DNA of 64,000 bases from Pseudomonas proteolytica (lineage in GTDB: Bacteria; Pseudomonadota; Gammaproteobacteria; Pseudomonadales; Pseudomonadaceae), in the NCBI RefSeq assembly GCF_007858275.1, contig NZ_VFEV01000021.1, forward strand, positions 50,334 through 114,333. The letters run 5' to 3'. Position numbers and translations under genes: made by a program. Below the pieces are notes generated by a model, which was not told the DNA's origin, did no database searches, and saw nothing but the letters and a program-made list of their open reading frames with translations. This document shows, one piece after another, positions 8,209 to 16,566 of the stretch (position 1 is its first letter; each line of letters opens with the position of its first letter).

Positions 8209-8907
8209 GTGGCTTTTTTCAAAGTGTTGGGGGTGTTGCTGCTACTCGCCGGCGGCCTACTCGTGGGCATCTGGCGCGGCTGGGTGCCGGTGCCGGCCGA
8301 GTGGAACCCCTGGGCGCCGCTGGACGTGCAGGCGGCTCCCAACGTGCTGACGCGGTTCAAGCTCGGGCGTTTGCAGGGCGATCCCGCGCTGTGCGACCTG
8401 GTGCTGAAAACCTCCGGGCTGCGGGTCAGCCATCAAGCGGACAGCCCGGTGGATGCGGCGTGCCCACTGCGCAACGTCCTGCGGGTACAGGGTGCGGAGG
8501 TGGGGTTGAGTAGCAGTTTTCTCGCCAGTTGCCCGTTGGCGGTGGCGTTTGCCCTGTTCGAGCGCCACAGCTTGCAGCCGGCCGCCCAGGCAGTGTTTGG
8601 CCAGGCGGTGACGCGGGTCGATCACTTGGGCAGTTTTGCCTGTCGCAATATGTATGGGCGTGAGCAAGGGCAACTCAGCCAGCATGCTTCGGCCAATGCC
8701 CTGGACATCGCCGGGTTCCGCCTGGCGGACGGGCGCAGTATCAATGTATTGAAGGATTGGCCAGGGGAGGGGGCCAGCGCGCGCTTTCTGCGCCAGGTGC
8801 GCGACAGTGCATGCAACGATTTCAACGTGGTCTTGAGCCCGGACTACAACGCCGCCCATCGCAACCATTTCCATCTGGATATGGGCCGTTGGTGGGTGTG
8901 CCGCTAA
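8209..8907 (+). CDS. Extensin-like family protein (M15-type peptidase fold), membrane-anchored
   Basis: 232 residues. An N-terminal hydrophobic helix (about residues 4-22) should anchor it in the inner membrane with the rest in the periplasm. The C-terminal extensin-like domain carries QHASANALDIAGF and HRNHFHLDMG. This His-x6-Asp ... His-x-His arrangement matches the zinc ligands of M15/VanY-like peptidases, so a peptidoglycan-related hydrolase is plausible but not shown. The start is GTG at 8209, 3 bases after the preceding stop, implying one transcript with the PEP mutase-like gene. Confidence 0.82.
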   Translation: MAFFKVLGVLLLLAGGLLVGIWRGWVPVPAEWNPWAPLDVQAAPNVLTRFKLGRLQGDPALCDLVLKTSGLRVSHQADSPVDAACPLRNVLRVQGAEVGLSSSFLASCPLAVAFALFERHSLQPAAQAVFGQAVTRVDHLGSFACRNMYGREQGQLSQHASANALDIAGFRLADGRSINVLKDWPGEGASARFLRQVRDSACNDFNVVLSPDYNAAHRNHFHLDMGRWWVCR

Positions 8908-8910
8908 AGG

Positions 8911-9531
8911 TCAGGCCGCCAGGCGCAGGTTGTTGAGGATCAGTGGGCGCGCCCAGCCGCAATCGAAGTCCAGGGCCTTTTGCTGCTGCACCCGTTCTTC
9001 TTCGGGGTAAGGTTCGGCTGCCGGTGGCAGCAGGTCCAGTTCGAATTCGGCGATCGGCAGGAACAACGGCTTGGGTTGCGGCGCCGGGCCTGGCTCGGGC
9101 AGTGGCTGGCCGGCGGTCAGGACGATCGGCCGTACCCAGCCACTTTCGAAATTCTGCTGGCGCTGCTGGGCGACGATTTCATCCTCTGGGAACGGCACCG
9201 CCGCCGGGGGCAGCAGCTCCAGTTCGAACTCGGCAATCGGCAGGAACAGCGGCTCAGGCGGGGCGATCTCGGTGTCCTGTACATCGCAGTGACGCTGGGT
9301 AACGATTTGCGTCAGCAGGTCGCTGCCGGCGCTGGGTTCGACTGAGGCATCCACCGGCACCGGATCTGCGGCCACCTGCGCACCTGGCTCCTGGCCAAGT
9401 TGCTCGGCCAACGCCCGGGCGAAGAAGTCCTGCCACACATGACTGACGCCGGCCAGCGCTTGGGTATTGCGCAGGCCGAAGTGGTTGTGGGTCGGCAGTA
9501 CACCGGTGAATAGGGAATGAATGTCTGACAT
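8911..9531 (-). CDS. Conserved hypothetical protein with internal duplication
   Basis: 206 residues starting MSDIHSLFTGVLPTHNHFGL; no signal peptide or membrane helix. The striking feature is a duplicated block of about 45 residues: PLFLPIAEFELELLPPAAVP ... SGWVRPIVL, then PLFLPIAEFELDLLPPAAEP ... CGWARPLIL, joined by a Pro/Gln linker. Homologues sit beside rsmJ in other pseudomonads (PA3681 region). The repeats are acidic and Pro-rich, which suggests a binding or linear-motif protein rather than an enzyme. It converges with the extensin-like gene (3 bases apart) and diverges from rsmJ. Function unknown. Confidence 0.75.
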   Translation of the reverse strand: MSDIHSLFTGVLPTHNHFGLRNTQALAGVSHVWQDFFARALAEQLGQEPGAQVAADPVPVDASVEPSAGSDLLTQIVTQRHCDVQDTEIAPPEPLFLPIAEFELELLPPAAVPFPEDEIVAQQRQQNFESGWVRPIVLTAGQPLPEPGPAPQPKPLFLPIAEFELDLLPPAAEPYPEEERVQQQKALDFDCGWARPLILNNLRLAA

Positions 9532-9626
9532 TTCTCTCGGTCGACGCTCAGGGTCTGGCAAAATGCCTGATCCTTTTTTATCGGCCGCTTTCTGCCGATC
9601 CTTAATATTTTTGAGCGTAGTAAACG

Positions 9627-10409
9627 ATGAGCGAACAACCCGCGGCCAGCCGCATTCGGGTCGAGGCCTTGGCCGACGGTTTCCAGGCCCGCGCCCAGCA
9701 GTGGGCCGAGCAGCTTGGCCTGCCTTTGCAGTTGGCAGACGCCGATTTTGCCCTGCAAGTGGGTGAGCATGGCCTGCAACTGCAACAGCTGGGGCCTGAT
9801 GCGCCTGGCCCGGTGCGGGTGGACTTTGTCGAGGGCGGCGCGGCCCATCGCCGGCTCTACGGCGGTGGCAGCGGGCAGATGATTGCCAAGGCGGTTGGCG
9901 TGTCCCAGGGTGTGCGGCCCCGGGTGCTGGATGCCACGGCCGGCCTGGGCAAGGACGCGTTCGTATTGGCCAGCCTGGGCTGTGAGATGAGCCTGATCGA
10001 GCGGCAACCGTTGATTGGTGCCTTGCTCGAAGATGGCCTGGCGCGCGGTGCTGATGATTTTGAAGTAGCGCCGATTGTCGCGCGAATGACCTTGCTCAAG
10101 GGCAACTCCATTGACGTGATGCGCAATTGGGAAGGTGAGCCGCCGCAGGTCATCTACCTGGACCCGATGTTTCCCCATCGTGAGAAAACCGCCCTGGTGA
10201 AGAAAGAAATGCGCCTGTTTCGCCCGCTGGTGGGCGACGATCCGGATGCCCCGGCGTTGCTGGCGGCGGCCTTGGCCCTGGCCAGCCACCGGGTGGTGGT
10301 CAAGCGCCCGCGCAAGGCACCGTGCATTGATGGGCCCAAGCCGAGCCACGCGCTGGACGGCAAATCCAGCCGGTACGATATTTACCCTAAAAAAGCGCTC
10401 AAGGCCTGA
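9627..10409 (+). CDS. rsmJ: 16S rRNA (guanine1516-N2)-methyltransferase RsmJ
   Basis: 260-residue SAM-dependent methyltransferase that modifies G1516 of 16S rRNA. Seen in the sequence: the SAM-binding motif VLDATAGLGKDAFVLASLG and the catalytic-site YLDPMFPHR. The C-terminus RYDIYPKKALK is typical of the family. Length matches RsmJ (about 250). It is divergent from the duplicated-repeat hypothetical gene, with about 95 bp between the starts, and is followed by a REP pair. Confidence 0.93.
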   Translation: MSEQPAASRIRVEALADGFQARAQQWAEQLGLPLQLADADFALQVGEHGLQLQQLGPDAPGPVRVDFVEGGAAHRRLYGGGSGQMIAKAVGVSQGVRPRVLDATAGLGKDAFVLASLGCEMSLIERQPLIGALLEDGLARGADDFEVAPIVARMTLLKGNSIDVMRNWEGEPPQVIYLDPMFPHREKTALVKKEMRLFRPLVGDDPDAPALLAAALALASHRVVVKRPRKAPCIDGPKPSHALDGKSSRYDIYPKKALKA

Positions 10410-10415
10410 GGGCCT

Positions 10416-10480
10416 CATCGCCGGCAAGCCGGCTCCTACAATAAACGCAATCACCTTGTAGGAGCCGGCTTGCCGGCGAT
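10416..10480. repeat. Tail-to-tail REP pair
   Basis: ATCGCCGGCAAGCCGGCTCC (10416 onward) and its inverse (10457-10480) are separated by a 16-bp spacer. The arms point the opposite way from an ordinary REPIN, as if the end of one unit abuts the start of another. It lies between the convergent rsmJ and TetR gene ends and may also serve as a terminator. Confidence 0.85.
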
Positions 10481-10504
10481 GGCGTCAGATCGATCAACGA
10501 CTGT

Positions 10505-11140
10505 TCAAGGTCGATACGCCCGCATAAACAACCCCACCACTTCCTGCACATGCTCCTCGGCGGCCGCTTCGCTCAAGCGTTCACCGCAGCCATACAGCAA
10601 GCAGAAATTCGCCGTGCCCTTGAGCAGGCAAAAGAAGTGCTCGGCGGCGGTAAACGGCTTGTCGATGCTCAATGCACCACTCTGGTTGATCTTGCCCAGC
10701 AAGCGCTCCATCCCCTGCAGCATCCGCATGGGGCCGGCTTCGAAGAAGATCTGTGACAGCTTCGGATCCTGATTGCCCGACGTCATCATCAACCGGTGCA
10801 GGTTCACCGACTCCTCGCTGTTGATCAGCAGATGAAAACCACGGGCGATGTTCAGCAACACCTTCTCCACCGGTACGCCGTCGGGCAATTCGAAATACAT
10901 CACCGGCAACTGGGCTTCGCACTTGGCTTCGACGGCGGCGGTGAACAGCGTTTCTTTGTCGGTGAAGTGGCTGTAGACCGTCAGTTTCGACACGCCAGCC
11001 TCAAGGGCTACTGCATCCATGCTGGTACTTGCGTAACCGTTGCTCAAAAACAGGACTTTTGCCGCGTCGAGGATTGCCTGGCGTTTTGCCATGTCCTTGG
11101 GACGCCCGGGGCTATTGGTGTTTACAGGATTGTCGGACAT
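10505..11140 (-). CDS. mexL: TetR-family repressor of the adjacent RND pump (MexL-like)
   Basis: 211-residue TetR/AcrR regulator. The N-terminal helix-turn-helix is SMDAVALEAGVSKLTVYSHF; the C-terminal 140 residues form the variable ligand-binding domain. It diverges from a periplasmic adaptor plus RND transporter, the same layout as mexL-mexJK of P. aeruginosa, where MexL represses both itself and mexJK. The ATG at 11140 is used; a GTG two codons upstream is an alternative. The effector is unknown. Confidence 0.82.
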   Translation of the reverse strand: MSDNPVNTNSPGRPKDMAKRQAILDAAKVLFLSNGYASTSMDAVALEAGVSKLTVYSHFTDKETLFTAAVEAKCEAQLPVMYFELPDGVPVEKVLLNIARGFHLLINSEESVNLHRLMMTSGNQDPKLSQIFFEAGPMRMLQGMERLLGKINQSGALSIDKPFTAAEHFFCLLKGTANFCLLYGCGERLSEAAAEEHVQEVVGLFMRAYRP

Positions 11141-11147
11141 TTTCACT

Positions 11148-11200
11148 TTAATACTGGACTGGTGAGTTTGGTATTAATAACATACCGGCCAGTATAATTA
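11148..11200. promoter_or_regulatory. Divergent promoter/operator between mexL and mexJ
   Basis: On the + strand a perfect TATAAT lies at 11193-11198 upstream of mexJ. Overlapping the expected promoter is a 17-bp interrupted palindrome, GGTAT-N7-ATACC (11170-11186). A wider inverted repeat, TAATACTGG around 11149-11157 and CCAGTATAA at 11189-11197, brackets it. These are good candidates for repressor half-sites covering both divergent promoters. No binding data are available here. Confidence 0.55.
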
Positions 11201-11232
11201 TTCCAAGCACCATTTGCGAAAGGTCCTTCAGC

Positions 11233-12336
11233 ATGCGCAGCATTTTCCTGCCCCTCGCGTTGCCTGTCAGCCTGGCTTTCTTGTTGGCTGGCTGTGGCCA
11301 TGAAGAAGCGGCCCAAACCACCGTCCGTCCGGCCATGGTGGTGCAGCCACAGCCTTCGGCGCTGGCGATGGACAGCTATCCTGGCGAGGTTCGCGCCCGT
11401 TATGAGCCTGACCTGGCCTTTCGCATTGGGGGCAAAGTCAGCCGACGGCTGGTGGAGGAGGGCGAGCGCGTCAAGGCCAACCAGCCGCTGGCAGAGCTCG
11501 ACCCCCAGGATGTGCGCCTGCAACTGCAGGCCACCCGCGCCCAGGTTACGGCGGCTGAAGCCAATCTGAGCCTGGTGCGGGCCGAGCGGGATCGCTACAA
11601 GACCCTGATGGACCGTCAGATGGTCAGCCGCTCCCAGTACGACAATTCCGAAAACCTCTACCGCTCAGGTCTCGCACGCCTGCAACAGATCAAGGCCGAA
11701 TTCGACGTGGCCAACAACCAGGCCGGCTATGCCGTGCTGCGCGCGCCCCAGGACGGCGTGGTGGCCAAGCGTGCGGTGGAAGTCGGGCAAGTGGTAGCTG
11801 CCGGGCAGACCGTGTTCACCTTGGCCACCGATGGCGAGCGTGAAGTGTTGATCAGCTTCCCGGAGCAAAGCTTCGGCCGCTTCAAGGTTGGCCAGCCGGT
11901 CTCCGTGGAATTGTGGAGCCAGCCCGACCAGCGTTTTGACGGGCGCATTCGCGAGCTGTCACCGGCGGCGGACCCCAAGTCGCGCACCTTCGCCGCCCGC
12001 GTGGCCTTCAACGCCGGCAAAGTACCAGCCGAGCTGGGGCAGAGTGCACGGGTATTTATTCAGGCTGACGGCGTGATCCCGCTGTCGGTCCCGCTATCTG
12101 CCCTCAGCGCAGAGAACGGCGCGTCCTACGTCTGGTTGGTCAAGCCGGATAACACCCTCAAGCGCACAGCGGTGCGGATTGGTGCCTTTGGCGAAAAAAG
12201 CGTCCCGGTGCTCGAAGGCCTGAACCCTTCCGACTGGGTGATTGCCGCCGGTGTCCATGTGCTCCATGAGGGCCAGCAAGTACGCCCGGTGGATCGCTCC
12301 AACCGGGTGGTGAATCTGGCGGCCAACAAGGAGTAG
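11233..12336 (+). CDS. mexJ: RND efflux periplasmic adaptor lipoprotein (MexJ-like)
   Basis: 367-residue membrane-fusion protein of the HlyD/MexA type. The signal peptide ends in Leu-Ala-Gly-Cys with lipid-modified Cys at residue 21. The usual order follows: a lipoyl half-motif (DLAFRIGGKVSRRLVEEGERV), an alpha-helical hairpin (about 95-155), the second lipoyl half (LRAPQDGVVAKRAVEVGQVV), then beta-barrel and membrane-proximal domains. It would bridge MexK to an outer-membrane channel. No outer-membrane factor gene is nearby, as in P. aeruginosa mexJK, which borrows one such as OprM. Confidence 0.87.
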   Translation: MRSIFLPLALPVSLAFLLAGCGHEEAAQTTVRPAMVVQPQPSALAMDSYPGEVRARYEPDLAFRIGGKVSRRLVEEGERVKANQPLAELDPQDVRLQLQATRAQVTAAEANLSLVRAERDRYKTLMDRQMVSRSQYDNSENLYRSGLARLQQIKAEFDVANNQAGYAVLRAPQDGVVAKRAVEVGQVVAAGQTVFTLATDGEREVLISFPEQSFGRFKVGQPVSVELWSQPDQRFDGRIRELSPAADPKSRTFAARVAFNAGKVPAELGQSARVFIQADGVIPLSVPLSALSAENGASYVWLVKPDNTLKRTAVRIGAFGEKSVPVLEGLNPSDWVIAAGVHVLHEGQQVRPVDRSNRVVNLAANKE

Positions 12337-12342
12337 TCCCCG

Positions 12343-15300
12343 ATGGGTTTCAATCTTTCCGAATGGGCGTTGCGTAATCGCCAGATCGTGCTGTTCCTGA
12401 TGTTGTTGCTGGCGGTTGTCGGTACGTTGTCCTACACCAAGCTAGGGCAAAGCGAAGACCCGCCGTTCACCTTCAAAGCCATGGTGATCAAGACCAACTG
12501 GCCAGGCGCCACGGCCCAGGAAGTCTCGCGTCAGGTCACCGAGCGTATTGAAAAGAAACTGATGGAGACCGGCGAGTACGAGCGCATTGTCTCGTTCTCC
12601 CGCCCCGGCGAATCCCAGGTCACGTTTATCGCCCGGGACTCGATGCACTCGGCGCAGATTCCCGACCTCTGGTACCAGGTACGCAAGAAGATCAGCGATA
12701 TCCGCCAGACCCTGCCACCGGATATCCAGGGCCCGTTCTTCAACGATGAATTCGGCACCACCTTTGGCAATATCTACGCCCTGACCGGCGAGGGTTTTGA
12801 CTACGCGGTGCTCAAGGACTACGCCGACCGCATCCAGATCCAGCTGCAACGGGTACCGGATGTGGGCAAGGTCGAGCTGCTGGGATTGCAGGACGAGAAG
12901 ATCTGGATCGAGTTGTCCAACCTCAAGCTCGCCACCCTCGGCCTGCCCCTGGCGGCAGTGCAGCAGGCGCTGCAGGAGCAGAACGCGGTGTCTACCGCCG
13001 GCTTCTTTGAAACCCCGAGCGAGCGTGTGCAACTGCGGGTGTCGGGTAACTTCAAGACGGTGGAAGAGATCCGCAATTTCCCGATCCGCGTGGGCGACCG
13101 CACCTTCCGCATCGGCGATGTGGCCGAGATTCACCGTGGCTTCAATGATCCGCCCGCGCCGCGTATGCGTTATATGGGGGACGACGCCATCGGCCTGGCC
13201 GTGGCCATGCGCGATGGTGGTGACATCCTGGTACTGGGCAAGGCTCTGGAAGGTGAATTCGCACGCCTGCAGAAGAACCTTCCGGCCGGCATGGAACTGC
13301 GCAAGGTGTCGGATCAGCCTGCGGCAGTGAAGACCAGCGTGGGCGAATTCGTGCAGGTGCTGGCCGAAGCGTTGGCGATTGTGTTGCTGGTGAGTTTTTT
13401 CTCCCTTGGCGTGCGCACCGGCATGGTGGTGGCACTGGCGATTCCGCTGGTGTTGGCGATGACCTTTGCCTGCATGTATTACCTGGGGATCGGCCTGCAC
13501 AAGATTTCCTTGGGCGCCTTGGTCCTGGCCCTGGGCTTGTTGGTGGACGACGCGATCATCGCCGTGGAAATGATGGCGATCAAAATGGAGCAGGGCTACG
13601 ACCGCCTCAAAGCCGCCAGTTTCGCCTGGACCAGTACGGCGTTTCCGATGCTGACCGGTACGTTGATCACTGCGGCCGGCTTCCTGCCGATAGCCACCGC
13701 GCAATCGAGCACCGGCGAGTACACCCGGTCCATCTTCCAGGTAGTGACCATTGCGCTGCTGGCCTCGTGGGTGGCTGCCGTGGTGTTTGTGCCCTATCTG
13801 GGGGAGAAACTCCTGCCGGATCTGGCGAAGATTCATGCCGCCAAGCACGGCACCGATGGCCCGGATCCCTACGGCACGCCGTTCTATCAGCGTGTACGAC
13901 GCTGGGTGGAATGGTGCGTGCGCCGCCGCAAAACCGTGATCGTGCTGACGGTGCTGCTGTTTATCGGCTCGGTGGCACTGTTCCGCTTTGTCCCGCAACA
14001 GTTCTTCCCGGCGTCCGGGCGCCTGGAGCTGATGGTCGACCTGAAACTGGCGGAAGGTGCTTCCCTGAGCAACACCGCCGATCAGGTCAAGCGCCTCGAA
14101 GGTTTGCTCAAGGAACACGCAGGGATCGACAATTACGTGGCCTATGTCGGCACCGGGTCACCGCGCTTCTACCTGCCGTTGGACCAGCAACTGCCGGCGG
14201 CCAGCTTTGCCCAGTTCGTGGTGTTGGCCAAGACCATCGAGGAGCGCGAAAGCCTGCGCACCTGGTTGATCGAGACCCTCAACGAGCAGTTCCCCGACCT
14301 GCGCTCGCGGGTCACGCGCCTGGAGAACGGCCCACCGGTTGGTTATCCGGTGCAGTTTCGCGTGACCGGCGAGCACATCGAAGAAGTGCGGGCCCTGGCG
14401 CGCAAGGTCGCGGCCAAGGTGCGTGAGAATACCCACGTGGTCAACGTGCACCTGGATTGGGAAGAGCCGAGCAAGATCGTCTACCTCAATGTCGACCAGG
14501 ATCGCGCCCGCGCCTTGGGCGTGAGCACTGCCAACCTGTCGAAATTCCTCCAGAGTTCCCTGACCGGTTCCAGCGTCAGCCAATACCGGGAGGACAACGA
14601 GTTGATCGAGATCCTCCTGCGCGGCACCGTGCACGAGCGCACCGAGCTGTCGCTGTTGCCGAGCCTGGCAGTACCGACCGACAACGGTACCAGCGTGGCG
14701 CTGTCGCAGATCGCCACCCTGGAATATGGCTTCGAGGAGGGCATTATCTGGCACCGCAATCGCCTGCCGACGGTGACGGTGCGCGCGGATATCTACGGCA
14801 AGGAGCAACCCGCGACCCTGGTCCAGCAGATCTTGCCGACCCTGGCCGAGGTGCGCTCCGAACTGCCGGACGGTTATCTGTTGGACGTAGGCGGCACCGT
14901 CGAGGATTCCGCCCGTGGGCAGAATTCGGTGAAGGCCGGTGTGCCGCTGTTCATTGTGGTCGTGCTGACCTTGCTGATGCTGCAACTGCGCAGCTTTTCG
15001 CGCACGGCCATGGTGTTCCTGACTGCGCCGCTGGGGCTGATCGGTGTGACGCTGTTCCTGCTGGTATTCCGCCAGCCGTTCGGTTTTGTGGCGATGCTGG
15101 GGACTATCGCGCTGTCCGGGATGATCATGCGCAACTCGGTGATCCTGGTGGATCAGATCGAACAGGACATCAAGGCCGGCCTGGATCCGTGGCAGGCAAT
15201 TATCGAGGCCACCGTGCGGCGTTTCCGGCCGATTGTGTTGACGGCGCTGGCGGCGGTGCTGGCGATGATCCCGTTGTCGCGTAGCGTGTTCTTCGGGCCG

Positions 15301-15408
15301 ATGGCGGTGGCGATCATGGGTGGGCTGATTGTGGCGACGGCGTTGACCCTGCTGTTTTTGCCGGCACTGTATGCGGCGTGGTTCCGGGTCAAGCCGAAGT
15401 CGGCTTAA
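12343..15408 (+). CDS. mexK: RND multidrug efflux transporter (MexK-like)
   Basis: 1021-residue inner-membrane proton-driven pump of the AcrB/MexB superfamily. TM1 follows the short cytoplasmic N-terminus; the two large periplasmic loops and two six-helix bundles are all present. The proton-relay pair Asp402-Asp403 sits in GLLVDDAIIAVEMM (TM4). The second half repeats the pattern (IALSGMIMRNSVILVDQIEQ). Length is at the lower end of the family. It starts 6 bases after mexJ. Substrates cannot be predicted; P. aeruginosa MexJK exports triclosan and erythromycin with suitable outer-membrane partners. Confidence 0.87.
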   Translation: MGFNLSEWALRNRQIVLFLMLLLAVVGTLSYTKLGQSEDPPFTFKAMVIKTNWPGATAQEVSRQVTERIEKKLMETGEYERIVSFSRPGESQVTFIARDSMHSAQIPDLWYQVRKKISDIRQTLPPDIQGPFFNDEFGTTFGNIYALTGEGFDYAVLKDYADRIQIQLQRVPDVGKVELLGLQDEKIWIELSNLKLATLGLPLAAVQQALQEQNAVSTAGFFETPSERVQLRVSGNFKTVEEIRNFPIRVGDRTFRIGDVAEIHRGFNDPPAPRMRYMGDDAIGLAVAMRDGGDILVLGKALEGEFARLQKNLPAGMELRKVSDQPAAVKTSVGEFVQVLAEALAIVLLVSFFSLGVRTGMVVALAIPLVLAMTFACMYYLGIGLHKISLGALVLALGLLVDDAIIAVEMMAIKMEQGYDRLKAASFAWTSTAFPMLTGTLITAAGFLPIATAQSSTGEYTRSIFQVVTIALLASWVAAVVFVPYLGEKLLPDLAKIHAAKHGTDGPDPYGTPFYQRVRRWVEWCVRRRKTVIVLTVLLFIGSVALFRFVPQQFFPASGRLELMVDLKLAEGASLSNTADQVKRLEGLLKEHAGIDNYVAYVGTGSPRFYLPLDQQLPAASFAQFVVLAKTIEERESLRTWLIETLNEQFPDLRSRVTRLENGPPVGYPVQFRVTGEHIEEVRALARKVAAKVRENTHVVNVHLDWEEPSKIVYLNVDQDRARALGVSTANLSKFLQSSLTGSSVSQYREDNELIEILLRGTVHERTELSLLPSLAVPTDNGTSVALSQIATLEYGFEEGIIWHRNRLPTVTVRADIYGKEQPATLVQQILPTLAEVRSELPDGYLLDVGGTVEDSARGQNSVKAGVPLFIVVVLTLLMLQLRSFSRTAMVFLTAPLGLIGVTLFLLVFRQPFGFVAMLGTIALSGMIMRNSVILVDQIEQDIKAGLDPWQAIIEATVRRFRPIVLTALAAVLAMIPLSRSVFFGPMAVAIMGGLIVATALTLLFLPALYAAWFRVKPKSA

Positions 15409-15545
15409 GTCAGGGTCAATCGGCTACAAGGTGCGGGAACTGTTTCTGGCGCACCTGCCACTCAGGGCAAACCTGGGATGCAGGTGCCTTCTCCGTGCAA
15501 CGGTTGTTTGCCGGAAAGGCTTCATTGAGCCATGAGGACTGATCT

Positions 15546-15749
15546 ATGTTTATGCCGATCCGGATGTATCTGGGACCTTTGTCGATGCTTGGACTCAAAT
15601 CGCTGATGTCCGGGGCCAATGGCCAACCCGCGTCGAAACCGCCATGCCCGGCCAAGCCTGAGCCATGCCATGCCAAACCCGACCCATGCCACGCCAAGCC
15701 TTGCGGTAACACCATGAAGTTCGAAGGGAAAATAACCTACGGTCACTGA
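15546..15749 (+). CDS. Candidate small Cys/His-repeat protein, unrecognised
   Basis: 67 codons with no family I recognise. The N-terminus (MFMPIRMYLGPLSMLGLKSL) is hydrophobic but a poor signal peptide. Residues 33-53 are three copies of a 7-residue unit, PCPAKPE, PCHAKPD, PCHAKPC, encoded by a 21-bp DNA repeat at 15642-15704. Cys at 34, 41, 48 and 53 with His at 42 and 49 would suit metal binding. GAGG lies upstream at a loose spacing. It is 137 bp from mexK and followed by a bidirectional terminator. Codon use looks bacterial, but without homologues the gene is only possible; the 225-bp opposite-strand frame looks worse. Confidence 0.45.
   Translation: MFMPIRMYLGPLSMLGLKSLMSGANGQPASKPPCPAKPEPCHAKPDPCHAKPCGNTMKFEGKITYGH
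15642..15704 (+). repeat. 21-bp coding tandem repeat, three units
   Basis: Three imperfect 21-bp units, each starting CCATGC (15642-15662, 15663-15683, 15684-15704). They encode the Cys/His/Lys/Pro heptads of the candidate small protein. The unit length is a multiple of three, so copy-number changes would keep the frame. Confidence 0.8.
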
Positions 15750-15796
15750 AGGGAAGGGGCCTGAGTTTCAGGCCTGTCCAGAGGCGGCCCAGTAAC

Positions 15797-15826
15797 AAAA
15801 ACGCCCCGATTATTCGGGGCGTTTTT
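15797..15826. terminator. Bidirectional Rho-independent terminator
   Basis: AAAAACGCCCCGA (15797-15809) and TCGGGGCGTTTTT (15814-15826) form a 13-bp stem with a 4-base loop and T runs on both strands. It serves the convergent small-protein gene or mexK transcript and the DUF4197 gene. Confidence 0.92.
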
Positions 15827-15854
15827 TGTTGTACAGCGGGGTGAACGAGGTGCC

Positions 15855-16541
15855 CTAGAGGGCGCCGAAGACTTTCTTCGCCAGGCTGGTCGCGGCGGCT
15901 GCCGGGTTCTGGCGAATGCTTTCTTCCTGCTGGGCAATCATCTTGAACAAACCGTCCAGCGCTTGTTCCGTCACATAGTTTTCGACGCTGTCGGCCTTGC
16001 CACCGAGCAAGCCCATCGGGGCCTTCTTGGCGAGCGCGTTGTACTGCTGGGCGACACCGACCTTGTCCGTGGATTGCTTGACGATCGGCAGGAACTTGGC
16101 GCGGATCTGCTCGCGGCTGCTTTTGTCCAGATACTGGGTTGCCGAATCCTGGCCGCCGCTGAGAATGCCCTTGGCATCGGTCACGCTCATGTTTTTCACG
16201 GCATTCACCAGAATCGGCTGGGCCTGGGTCACGGCGGATTCGGCAGCTTTGTTCATGCTGTCTTCAAGTTGGGTGATTTGATCGCCCATGCCGAGCATTT
16301 TCAGGGCGCCGGCGGCTTTTTCCAGCTTGCCTGGCAAGCCGATCTTGACCTCGGGGTTGTTGCTGAAACCACCGGGAGTCCCCAGTTGTTTGACGGCAAT
16401 CTGCGCGCCTTGGGTCAGTGCGTCCTTGAGGCCACCCGTGGCGTCGCCCTGGGACAGGTCACCAAGGGACAGGGCCATGGCGTTGGCACCGAGCAGCAGG
16501 CCGGCGCACAGGGCGCTGAGGCGAAGAGAGTTACGGAGCAT
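15855..16541 (-). CDS. DUF4197 domain-containing exported protein
   Basis: 228 residues. A Sec signal peptide (about residues 1-23, ending Ala-Met-Ala) precedes the DUF4197 region: GGLKDALTQGAQIAVKQLG, PGKLEKAAGALKMLG, then a helical C-terminus with TEQALDGLFKMIAQQEE. Family members are periplasmic or secreted helical proteins of unknown function. It lies 25 bp downstream of the YbaY-like lipoprotein gene on the same strand, so the two may share a transcript, and ends before the bidirectional terminator. Confidence 0.9.
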   Translation of the reverse strand: MLRNSLRLSALCAGLLLGANAMALSLGDLSQGDATGGLKDALTQGAQIAVKQLGTPGGFSNNPEVKIGLPGKLEKAAGALKMLGMGDQITQLEDSMNKAAESAVTQAQPILVNAVKNMSVTDAKGILSGGQDSATQYLDKSSREQIRAKFLPIVKQSTDKVGVAQQYNALAKKAPMGLLGGKADSVENYVTEQALDGLFKMIAQQEESIRQNPAAAATSLAKKVFGAL

Positions 16542-16566
16542 GGGCGCTTCCTTTTAATCGACTGGA

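Noticed and set aside
12442..14118. 558-codon open frame antisense to mexK
   Set aside because: His/Gln/Arg-rich shadow translation of a well-supported RND transporter; no ribosome-binding site or domain.
15522..15746. Opposite-strand 74-codon frame over the Cys/His-repeat gene
   Set aside because: Trp/Gly/Arg-rich translation with no ribosome-binding site; the + strand frame looks better, though neither is proven.
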